A stretch of DNA of 64,000 bases from Micrococcus porci (GTDB lineage: Bacteria; Actinomycetota; Actinomycetes; Actinomycetales; Micrococcaceae), in assembly GCF_020097155.1 (NCBI RefSeq), contig NZ_CP083691.1, positions 868,001 to 932,000 of the forward strand, given 5' to 3'. Position 1 is the first letter of the stretch. Each line of letters begins with the position of its first letter. Shown here piece by piece: positions 8,635-16,708 of this stretch. The notes beneath the pieces are model-generated. The model ran no database searches. It had not been told where the DNA came from and saw only the letters and a program-made list of their open reading frames with translations. Position numbers and translations under genes: made by a program.

Positions 8635-10060
8635 GGGCTCGAAAGCGCCGAGGCCCTCGATGATCAGAGGACTCTGACCTCTCCTGATCACAAGGACCTC
8701 GACCATGCCTGAGCCTACGTTGTACTGCCGTGCGCGCGGCGACTACTGCACGTGTTGCGATCTGCTGGTCGGATTGCCCGGGCTGCATGTGCTCACCGCC
8801 GAACGGGATGACCACGACCGGCTGGTGGTGACGGTCGAGTCCGCGCCGGAGCCGATGGGATGCCGCTCCTGCGGGGTGATCGCCCGTGGTCACGGTCGGA
8901 TCGAGGTCAGCCTGGTCGACGCGCCAGCGTTCGGGCGACCGGTGCGGATCATCTGGCGCAAGCGCCGGTGGCTGTGCCCAGATCCAGCCTGCGAGGTCGG
9001 CTCGTTCATCGAGCAGGACGAGAAGGTCGCTGCACCGCGAGCGGTGCTGACGACCCGGGCGTGCCGGTGGGCGATCGAGCAGATCCGCCGAGAGCACGCC
9101 TCCGTCAACGGGATCCGCCGTCAGCTCGGGACAGGATGGCGCACGGTGTGGGACTCGATCCAACCCCTGCTGCAGGCCGCTGACGAGGACCCATCCCGCT
9201 TCGAGGGCGTCGCGATCCTCGGGGTTGACGAGCATGTCTGGCATCACGTCTCGACCAAACCCATCCATCACGGCGGGCGCGGCCCCAAAGAGCTGACCGG
9301 GATGGTCGACCTGACCCGGGACGAGGGCGGGCGCACGAGGGCGCGGTTGCTCGATCTGGTGCCGGGCCGTTCCGGCAGGGTGTACAAGGACTGGCTCGAC
9401 CAGCGCGGCGACGCCTTCCGAGCCCGGATCGAGGTGGCGACCCTGGACCCGTTCCATGGGTACAAGAACGCCATCGATGACCAGCTCGAGGACGCCCGCT
9501 CGGTCCTGGACGCCTTCCATGTGGTCAAGCTGGCCACCACTGTCGTCGATGATGTCCGCCGGCGGGTTCAGCAGCAGATCCACGGCCACCGCGGCCGCAA
9601 GAGCGATCCGCTGTACCGGGTCCGCAACGTCCTGCGCGCCGGCGCGGAGAATCTCACCGATCGGCAACGCGATCGGCTCGAGACGGCCTGGGCCGCTCAC
9701 GAGCAACACATCGAGGTCGAAATCGCGTGGTTGTGCGCCCAGAAGGTTCGCTCCGCCTACCGTCAGGGCACTCATGCCGCCGGGCGAGCAGTCGCCGAGA
9801 AGATCCTCGCCACCTTCACCTCGTGTCCGATCCCCGAGGTCGCACGGCTGGGCAAGACCCTGAACAGATGGCGCCGCGAGTTCCTCGGCTACTTCGACAC
9901 CAACGGCGCCAGCAACGGCGGCACTGAAGCCATCAATGGACTCATCGAACTCCACCGACGCATCGCCCGAGGCTTCCGCAACCGGGACAACTACCGCCTC
10001 CGGATGCTCCTCATCGGCGGCGGGTTAGACATGACACACCACACTCAACGGTGAAGAGCC
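8585..10060 (+). mobile_element. ISL3-family insertion sequence, 1476 bp
   Basis: Both ends are defined by inverted repeats beginning GGCTCTTC. The left reads GGCTCTTCGCCGTTGAGTGT and the right, inward, GGCTCTTCACCGTTGAGTGT, with a repeat of about 24 bases and two mismatches. The element is flanked by a perfect 8-base target duplication TGAAATGT at 8577-8584 and 10061-10068, the length expected for ISL3 elements. One transposase gene fills it. The sharp ends and perfect duplication point to a recent insertion. Confidence 0.96.
8705..10054 (+). CDS. ISL3-family transposase
   Basis: 449 residues. The N-terminus has the Cys-rich zinc-binding segment typical of ISL3 transposases (CTCCDLLVG; CRSCG; CPDPAC), followed by a helix-turn-helix region. 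The DDE catalytic domain shows GVDEHVW (first Asp), ATLDPFHGYKNAI and VLDAFHVVKLA (second Asp region), and SNGGTEAINGLI (Glu). The frame is complete and ends inside the right terminal repeat. It should catalyse cut-and-paste movement of the element at 8585-10060. Confidence 0.95.
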   Translation: MPEPTLYCRARGDYCTCCDLLVGLPGLHVLTAERDDHDRLVVTVESAPEPMGCRSCGVIARGHGRIEVSLVDAPAFGRPVRIIWRKRRWLCPDPACEVGSFIEQDEKVAAPRAVLTTRACRWAIEQIRREHASVNGIRRQLGTGWRTVWDSIQPLLQAADEDPSRFEGVAILGVDEHVWHHVSTKPIHHGGRGPKELTGMVDLTRDEGGRTRARLLDLVPGRSGRVYKDWLDQRGDAFRARIEVATLDPFHGYKNAIDDQLEDARSVLDAFHVVKLATTVVDDVRRRVQQQIHGHRGRKSDPLYRVRNVLRAGAENLTDRQRDRLETAWAAHEQHIEVEIAWLCAQKVRSAYRQGTHAAGRAVAEKILATFTSCPIPEVARLGKTLNRWRREFLGYFDTNGASNGGTEAINGLIELHRRIARGFRNRDNYRLRMLLIGGGLDMTHHTQR

Positions 10061-10064
10061 TGAA

Positions 10065-10967
10065 ATGTGTTCTCGCTACCTCGGGTACCTGGTGCTGAGT
10101 TCCTTCTTCCTGGAACAGGTGAACGCGTCCACGTATGGAACCAAGATGCCGAGGGCAAACTGGGACTTCATCAAGACCATCGAAGTCTGGGCGCCTGACT
10201 TCGACACGCAGCGGTGCATCGCGGACTACCTCGATCGAGAGACCGCCACGATCGACGCCCTCATCGCGAAGCAGGTCGAGCTAATGAACCGGTTGCGCGA
10301 ACGACGTCAGGCAGTCATCGACCGTGCATTTGTCTCCACCTCGGAGATAGTCATTCTTCGACGGCACCTGGTTCTCAATGACTCGGGCGCGTGGGGTGAA
10401 GATCCGACAGGTGCGGACGACGTGGCAGTACTCCGTTCGACGGAGCAGACGGTGGATGGGTACTGGGCCATTAGCGATCCTGCATTGCGAACCTTGTCCC
10501 AGACCGAGCGGCAGAATACCCGACTTCGGGAGGGGGACCTTATCGTGACGAAGACGAGCGGGTCGTTCAAGCATGTTGGGAAGACGACCCTGGTGGACAA
10601 TGAAGTTGCCGAGGGCGGCTACGGGTTCGGAAATTTCATGCAGAGGCTGCGTCTGAAGTCCACGATGATTCCGAAGTTTCTGTGGTGGTTCATGCGGACA
10701 GATCAAGCCCGTAGCTGGATTAATCTGGTCGCGACCACATCTACGGGTCTCATGAACCTCAATGGCTCGACCCTTGGCCGGATGGAGGTTCCGCTGCCTA
10801 GTTTGGTTGAGCAGCGCGAGATCGCCGACCACCTAGACCGCGAGACCGCGAAGATCGACGCACTGATCGCCAAGGCCGAGCGGTTCATCGAGCTCGCCCA
10901 GGAACGCCGTGCCGCCCTGATCACTGCCGCCGTCACCGGCCAGATCGAGATCCCCACGGAGGACTGA
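10065..10967 (+). pseudogene. hsdS: HsdS specificity subunit, 3' fragment
   Basis: 300 residues from an ATG that lies partly in the duplicated target site. It encodes the end of recognition domain 1, the central conserved coiled coil (CIADYLDRETATIDALIAKQ; RLRERRQAV), a complete recognition domain 2 and the terminal conserved coiled coil (REIADHLDRETAKIDALIAK). If translated, this half-plus subunit could still bind HsdM, and half-sized HsdS proteins in other systems can dimerise and recognise new sites; whether it is made here is unknown. Recognition domain 2 is visibly less GC-rich than its neighbours, as is common for exchangeable specificity segments. Confidence 0.85.
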
Positions 10968-10972
10968 CCGCC

Positions 10973-13900
10973 ATGGCCATCCACAACGAGAGCGAGCTCG
11001 AGACCTACATCTGCGAGTACCTGGAGAGGCACGGCTGGCTCTACTCGGCCAACGATGACGGCTACGACCGCAAGAACGCGATCTTCCCCGAGGACGTCCA
11101 CGCCTGGCTGGCCGAGAACCAGCCGGAGGACTACGGGCGTCTCGTGAAGGCCGATGCCCCGGCCTCCGCCCAACAGGCGCAGCGGGACCAGATCACCACC
11201 CGTCTGATCGACGTGCTGAACAAGCCACAGGACACCGGCGTCGGAGGCACCCTCAACGTGCTCCGCAAGGGCTTCAAGGTCGGCACCTCCGCCACCCTGC
11301 GCATGGCCGAGCCGCGGCCGGCCACGAACCTGAACCCAGCTGCCGTCGCCTCCTACGAACACATGCGCCTCCGCGTGATGCGTCAGGTGCACTTCAACCC
11401 GGCCACCAACCAGTCCGTGGACCTGGTGCTGTTCGTCAACGGCCTGCCCGTGGCCACGATCGAGCTGAAGACCGACTCCACCCAGTCCATCGGCCACGCG
11501 AAGAAGCAGTACCGCGAGCGCAACTCGAAGGCCACGCCGCTGTTCGGGTTCGGCACCCGCGCCGTGGTCCACTTCGCCGTCTCCAACCGCGAGGTCTGGA
11601 TGACCACCAAGCTGGCCGGGAAGGACACCTTCTTCCTGCCGTTCAACCAGGGCGACGACGGACACGCAGGCAACCCGCTCAATCCGAACGGCGGTTCCTC
11701 CACGGCCTACCTGTGGGAGCGGATTCTCCAGCGGGACACCTGGCTCGAGATCCTCCAGAAGTTCGTCTTCCTCAAGAAGGAGACCGTGGAGGACGAGTAC
11801 GGCCGCTCGCGCCGGAAGTCCACGCTGATCTTCCCGCGCTTCCACCAGTGGGAGGCCGTCACCACGATGCTCGCCGCCGTCCGCGAGGAGGGCGCCGGGA
11901 AGTCCTACCTGATCGAGCACTCCGCGGGCTCCGGCAAGACCAACACCATCGCCTGGACCGCCCACCGCCTGCTCTCCACCTACGGGGCGGACGAGCAGCG
12001 GGTGTTCGACTCGGTCATCGTGGTCACCGACCGCACCGTGCTGGACGACCAGCTTCAGGAGGCCGTCCGGCAGATCGAGCGGACCTCCGGCACCGTGGTG
12101 GCCGTGGACCGCAAGAACCTCGGCGGAGAGGCCACCAGCAAGTCCGCCCTGGTGAAGCAGACGCTGCTGCAGGGCAACCGGATCATCGTGGTGACGCTGC
12201 AGACCTTCCCCGCCGTGCTTGAGCTCCTCAAAGGTGACTCGACGCTCGCGGGCCGCACATACGCCGTGATCGCGGACGAGGCGCACTCCTCCCAGACCGG
12301 CTCCGCCGCCGCCAAGCTCAAGCGCGTGCTCACCCCGGACGAGCAGGCCGACCTCGAAGACGGGGGAGAGGCGGACACCGAGTCCATCCTCGCCGCCGAG
12401 GTCGCCGCCACCGGACGCCCGGAGAACATCAGCTTCTTCGCCTTCACCGCCACCCCGAAGGACAAGACCCTGCAGATGTTCGGCCGCCCCTCCGGCGAGT
12501 ACGACGAGAAGGGCCAGGAGATCCCGGCCTCCTTCCACCGGTACACCATGCAGCAGGCCATCGAGGAGGAGTTCATCCTCGACGTGCTGAAGAACTTCAC
12601 CAACTACGACACCGCCTTCAAGCTGGCCCTGGCCGGACAGCAGGGCGAGTTCCGTCCCGAAGGCGACCGGGCCGCCGTCGGGAAGCCGACCACCGAAGTG
12701 GACCAGACCGAGGCGAGCAAGAAGCTCATGCGGTGGGTCAAGCTGCACCCGACGAACATCGCGCAGAAGGTCAAGATCATCGTGGAGCACTTCCGCGCCA
12801 ACGTGGCCCACCTGCTCGATGGGCAAGCCAAGGCCATGGTGGTCACCGACTCCCGCGCCGCCGCCGTCCGGTACAAGCGCCAGATGGACCAGTACATCCA
12901 TGACATGGGATACACGGACGTGGGCACCCTGGTGGCCTTCTCAGGCGAGATCACCGACGACGACTTCGGGCTCGAGAAGGTCACCGAACGGTCCATGAAC
13001 CCGTCCGTGACCGGCGACCTGGCGAAGGCGTTCGACGGGGACGGCTACCAGGTGATGATCGTGGCCAACAAGTACCAGACCGGCTTCGACCAGCCGAAGC
13101 TCTGCGCCCTCTACGTGGACAAGAAGCTCTCCGGCGTGCTCGCCGTGCAGACGCTGTCCCGGCTGAACCGCGCGGCGCCCGGCAAGGACACCACTTACGT
13201 ACTGGACTTCGTGAACTCCGAAAACGACATCCAGGCCGCCTTCGAGCCGTACTACGCCGGCGCGAAGCTGGAGACGGTGACGGACCCGAACCTGATCCAT
13301 GACCTGGGGACGAAGCTCGACGCCGCGGGCGTGTACGACTGGGACGAGGTCGACGCGTTCGCCGACGTGTGGGTGGCATGGAAGCCGGGGAGCGGGCAGG
13401 AGGGCCTGCAGGCCGCGCTGGAGCCCGTGGCATACCGGTTCCGCAAGGAGCTGGCGCATGCGCGGATGAACCACGACGAGACGCGCGTGAACGAGCTCGT
13501 GCTGGTGCGCAAGGACATGCGGTCCTTCGTCAGCCTCTACGACTTCCTCTCCCAGATCTACGAGTTCGGGGACACCGAGCACTACAAGCGGGCGCTGTTC
13601 CTGCGGCACCTGGTGCAGCTCGTGGGCGATCAGCCCGGCGGTGAGGAGCTGATCGACCTGAGCGATGTGCAGCTGGTGAGCATCCGGCAGAAGAAGACGT
13701 CCTCGGGGGACATCGGGCTGACCGGTGGGGCCGCGCTGAAGGGGACCACCGCTGTGGGAGGCGGGCAGGCGCGTGAGAAGCAGCGCGGGCCGTTGGAGGA
13801 AGTGATCGAGAAGATCAATGAGATCTTCGCCGGCGAAGGCGTGGATGCGTCCCCGTCCCAGCAGGAGGCGTGGGTGAGTGCCCTCGTGGCGCCGCTCATG

Positions 13901-14239
13901 GAGGACGAGAAGCTGCTGGGGCAGGCCGGAGCGAACTCGCTGGAGCAGTTCCTCGCGAGCCCGAACCTGGAACGGTCAGCGATGGGCGCCGTGTACGCGA
14001 ACGAGGACGCCTTCGCGAAGATGACGGACATCGTGGGCAGGGGCGGGGACCCATCCAAGATGATCGTCGCTGCCATCGGGGAGTACCTGTACTGGAAAGT
14101 GCGGGGCGAGGGGGCTGGGCCGGTGGACGTTGCCCATGGACGGTCCGCCGTTTTCGCTGACGAAACGGCCCCTTCGCAGGGTACTTCCGTCGATGAAAGG
14201 GCGAGTGCGACGCCGTCGCGCGTCCGGAAGGGGAACTGA
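10973..14239 (+). CDS. hsdR: Type I restriction enzyme endonuclease/translocase subunit (HsdR)
   Basis: 1088 residues. The N-terminal PD-(D/E)xK nuclease site is visible as VDLVLF with Asp150 and IELKTD with Glu164 and Lys166. The superfamily 2 motor follows: Walker A HSAGSGKT at about 316-323, Walker B DEAHSS at 435, motif III FTATP at 491, and the later helicase half with KYQTGFDQP and a QTLSRLNR-type motif VI. HsdR pumps DNA by ATP hydrolysis and cuts unmodified DNA in complex with HsdM and HsdS. The frame is intact. It begins six bases after hsdS and is followed after one base by the next gene, so it belongs to one operon. Without an intact HsdS, restriction is probably off. Confidence 0.95.
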   Translation: MAIHNESELETYICEYLERHGWLYSANDDGYDRKNAIFPEDVHAWLAENQPEDYGRLVKADAPASAQQAQRDQITTRLIDVLNKPQDTGVGGTLNVLRKGFKVGTSATLRMAEPRPATNLNPAAVASYEHMRLRVMRQVHFNPATNQSVDLVLFVNGLPVATIELKTDSTQSIGHAKKQYRERNSKATPLFGFGTRAVVHFAVSNREVWMTTKLAGKDTFFLPFNQGDDGHAGNPLNPNGGSSTAYLWERILQRDTWLEILQKFVFLKKETVEDEYGRSRRKSTLIFPRFHQWEAVTTMLAAVREEGAGKSYLIEHSAGSGKTNTIAWTAHRLLSTYGADEQRVFDSVIVVTDRTVLDDQLQEAVRQIERTSGTVVAVDRKNLGGEATSKSALVKQTLLQGNRIIVVTLQTFPAVLELLKGDSTLAGRTYAVIADEAHSSQTGSAAAKLKRVLTPDEQADLEDGGEADTESILAAEVAATGRPENISFFAFTATPKDKTLQMFGRPSGEYDEKGQEIPASFHRYTMQQAIEEEFILDVLKNFTNYDTAFKLALAGQQGEFRPEGDRAAVGKPTTEVDQTEASKKLMRWVKLHPTNIAQKVKIIVEHFRANVAHLLDGQAKAMVVTDSRAAAVRYKRQMDQYIHDMGYTDVGTLVAFSGEITDDDFGLEKVTERSMNPSVTGDLAKAFDGDGYQVMIVANKYQTGFDQPKLCALYVDKKLSGVLAVQTLSRLNRAAPGKDTTYVLDFVNSENDIQAAFEPYYAGAKLETVTDPNLIHDLGTKLDAAGVYDWDEVDAFADVWVAWKPGSGQEGLQAALEPVAYRFRKELAHARMNHDETRVNELVLVRKDMRSFVSLYDFLSQIYEFGDTEHYKRALFLRHLVQLVGDQPGGEELIDLSDVQLVSIRQKKTSSGDIGLTGGAALKGTTAVGGGQAREKQRGPLEEVIEKINEIFAGEGVDASPSQQEAWVSALVAPLMEDEKLLGQAGANSLEQFLASPNLERSAMGAVYANEDAFAKMTDIVGRGGDPSKMIVAAIGEYLYWKVRGEGAGPVDVAHGRSAVFADETAPSQGTSVDERASATPSRVRKGN

Positions 14240-14240
14240 G

Positions 14241-15167
14241 ATGGCACATCCCAAGACACTGCAGGTCTTCCTGATGGACGGTGTACCCACCGGTCGGCTG
14301 AAGTGCACCCTCGACAACTGGACGGGCCTCGTCTACGTGGTGCCACGCACCAGTCTCAACGCGGACGGGCACCCCGAGGCGTTCGAAGGCACCGGTGTGT
14401 ACCTGCTGCTGGGGCAGGACGCCGATTCCGGCGACGACGTCGTCTACGTCGGGCAGGCTGTCGGGCGGGCCAACGGCAACGGCATGGTAGGCAGGATCCG
14501 GGAGCACGTCCGGAAAGAGGCGCACGACTTCTGGAACCGGGCCATTCTCCTCTCCACCCTCGGGGACACCTTCGGCCCCACGGAGGTGACCTACCTGGAG
14601 CACTTCTTCCACCAGGCTGCATCCACGACCGGGCGCTTCACCGTGGACAACGCGGTGGCGCCCTCCCAGGGCAACGTCACTGAGGAGAAGAAGGCGGAGC
14701 TGGAGGAGTACGCCGACAAGGCCAAGATCCTGATCAGTGCCCTGGGGCATCGCGTCTTCGAGAGCGCTGACGGCTCACATGCCGTGGTCGCGGCGGGCCG
14801 GACCACCCAGGCGCCCGAGGCGGTGCCGGAGCGCACCCTGTTCACCATGACGGTCAACGGCGTGGGTGCGCAGGGGCACCCGACGCCGGACGGGTTCGTC
14901 GTCCTGCGGGGCAGTGGTCTCATGGAGGGGCTGCGGCCCAGCGCGCCCGCGGGTGTCCGGGCGAGCCGCGAGCGCTTTGCCGGCCACATCGGCGCTGATG
15001 GGGTGCTGATCGAGGACGTCTCCTTCACCAGCTCCTCGGCCGCGGCCGGATTCGTGGCCGGCGGGAGTATGAGCGGACCGTCCTCATGGCGGGCGCCGGA
15101 CGGGCGCACCCTCGGCGAGGTCGAGGCCGCCTCGGCCAAGACGGTACCCATCGAGGACGACGCCTGA
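14241..15167 (+). CDS. GIY-YIG nuclease-fold protein with C-terminal DUF4357
   Basis: 308 residues. A GIY-YIG domain occupies about residues 25-150: GTGVYLLLG ('GIY'), VVYVGQA ('YIG'), the expected Arg in GRIREH, and the metal-binding Glu in TYLEHFF. All catalytic positions are therefore present. The C-terminal ~90 residues match the DUF4357 pattern (RERFAGHIGADGVLIED, FTSSSAAAGFV, SSWRAPDGRTL). Proteins of this architecture recur beside restriction-modification genes, but their job is unproven. The ATG lies one base after the hsdR stop and its stop overlaps the following start (TGATG). It is probably a DNA nuclease or nicking component of the island. Confidence 0.8.
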   Translation: MAHPKTLQVFLMDGVPTGRLKCTLDNWTGLVYVVPRTSLNADGHPEAFEGTGVYLLLGQDADSGDDVVYVGQAVGRANGNGMVGRIREHVRKEAHDFWNRAILLSTLGDTFGPTEVTYLEHFFHQAASTTGRFTVDNAVAPSQGNVTEEKKAELEEYADKAKILISALGHRVFESADGSHAVVAAGRTTQAPEAVPERTLFTMTVNGVGAQGHPTPDGFVVLRGSGLMEGLRPSAPAGVRASRERFAGHIGADGVLIEDVSFTSSSAAAGFVAGGSMSGPSSWRAPDGRTLGEVEAASAKTVPIEDDA

Positions 15168-16708
15168 TGGAGATGCACTCGACCGCCGCGGATGCCGCCG
15201 TCGACCATCCGTGGGGTGCCCAGAATGACGCCCAAGGGCCGGGGACGGGGCGCTCCGGGTCGTTGACCGCGAACGTCATGACCGTCGCGGACGCACTGCG
15301 TGACCCGCGTCTCCGTGTCCCCGAATATCAGCGTCCCTACACCTGGTCCACGAAGAACGCTGTACAGCTCGTCGAGGACATCCGTCGCTTCCGTGCGGCC
15401 GCGTCCTACCGGATCGGCACCATGATCGTGCACGCCGAGGACGGCTGGCTGGACATCGTTGACGGCCAGCAGCGGTACATGACCTTCGCCCTGATCGCGC
15501 TCGCACTGCAGGAGGTCCTGGGCGACACCGCCGAGCGCGCCGAGCACCAGCGTGCGGCCCTGGACCGCGCGGCGGCCATCGAGCTGCCGCCGGGCCGCCG
15601 GGACGTGTCGGAGCGCCACGTGGTCGAGAACCACCGCCTTATCCTGCAGACGTTCCGGTCCTGGAAGAGCTCCGAGGTCGAGGACTTCGCGGACTACTTC
15701 TTGGACCACTGCACGTTGGTGCGTCTGGTCGTCAACGACCTCGACGCAGCATTCCAGATGTTCGACTCGCAGAACACCCGCGGCCGGGCGCTCCTGCCCA
15801 CCGACCTACTGAAGGCCTACCACCTCCGCGCCTATGGTGAGGCCACATCGGACCGGGCGGCGATCCTCGCGGCCGTGCGGGAGTGGGAAGCTACCCCGCC
15901 GTTCGAGATCCACCATCTCTTCTCGCGTCTGCTCTATCCGATCCTCCGCTGGAGCGCCGGTGAGTCCCTGCCGCGCGACGGCTTCACCGCGTCCCGGATC
16001 GGAGCGTTCAAGGGGATCTCCGCGGGGCCGACGGGCCTCGGCCGACTGCCCTGGGCGCACGGGCTTCTCATGGCCAAGGCCCACGTGGACGACTACAACG
16101 GGCGAAACGCCACGCTGATCGCGCACGGTGCCCTTCCTCCGCTGGAATTCCCGTTCCAGCTGACCCAGCCCGTCATCGACGGCGAGATGTTCTTCCGCCT
16201 CGTGCGCCACTACACCCGGCTCGCGAGGGACCTCGGCGTCTCCGCGACGGACGCGGAGCAGACCGCCGGGGACGACGCCCGTCGTGGAAGGGAGAACGGG
16301 CGATTCCAGACGATCACCCGGCTCGTCCGGGCCACCGGTACCGGCGCTGGCTACCGCTACACACAGGAGCTCTACGGAGCGCTGCTGCTGGCCTACGCGG
16401 ACCGGTTCGGCGACCACGACATCGAGCGCGCCGCTCTCGTGCTCGCACGGCATGCCTTCGCATTGAGAACGCGGTTGACGCGGGTCTACCCGCGTTCCGT
16501 GGAACTTCACGCGCTGGGCCAGCACGGGGCGCCGGACCTGGAGGACCGGGTGAACCTGTTCCGTCTGATGAGGAGCAGCCTGGACCCCGCCGCCGTTACC
16601 GGGCGCGTGGCGGCCCTCCCCGGGCCGTACGTGGACGAGGCCTCCCCGGTGGAGCGTCTCTACTCGGATACGCCCTGGGACACGGAGGAAGCCCACGATG
16701 CAGACTGA
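15167..16708 (+). CDS. DUF262 (GmrS/ParB-like) protein without HNH domain
   Basis: 513 residues. The DUF262 fold is shown by VPEYQRPYTW, the nucleotide-binding DGQQR at 99-103, and FQMFDSQNTRGRALLPTDLL. DUF262 is the NTP-hydrolysing, DNA-engaging half of type IV GmrSD enzymes and of SspE. No DUF1524 HNH nuclease can be seen in the helical C-terminus, so this resembles a stand-alone GmrS. It may depend on the DUF1524 domains of the two following proteins. The start overlaps the preceding stop; a second ATG six bases on is possible. The C-terminus overlaps the next gene by 11 bases. Confidence 0.8.
   Translation: MEMHSTAADAAVDHPWGAQNDAQGPGTGRSGSLTANVMTVADALRDPRLRVPEYQRPYTWSTKNAVQLVEDIRRFRAAASYRIGTMIVHAEDGWLDIVDGQQRYMTFALIALALQEVLGDTAERAEHQRAALDRAAAIELPPGRRDVSERHVVENHRLILQTFRSWKSSEVEDFADYFLDHCTLVRLVVNDLDAAFQMFDSQNTRGRALLPTDLLKAYHLRAYGEATSDRAAILAAVREWEATPPFEIHHLFSRLLYPILRWSAGESLPRDGFTASRIGAFKGISAGPTGLGRLPWAHGLLMAKAHVDDYNGRNATLIAHGALPPLEFPFQLTQPVIDGEMFFRLVRHYTRLARDLGVSATDAEQTAGDDARRGRENGRFQTITRLVRATGTGAGYRYTQELYGALLLAYADRFGDHDIERAALVLARHAFALRTRLTRVYPRSVELHALGQHGAPDLEDRVNLFRLMRSSLDPAAVTGRVAALPGPYVDEASPVERLYSDTPWDTEEAHDAD

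Noticed and set aside
10703..12901. A 732-residue open frame antisense to hsdS/hsdR
   Set aside because: It lies opposite well-supported hsd coding sequence, is rich in Gly/Val/Leu low-complexity typical of high-GC antisense frames, and has no recognisable domain.
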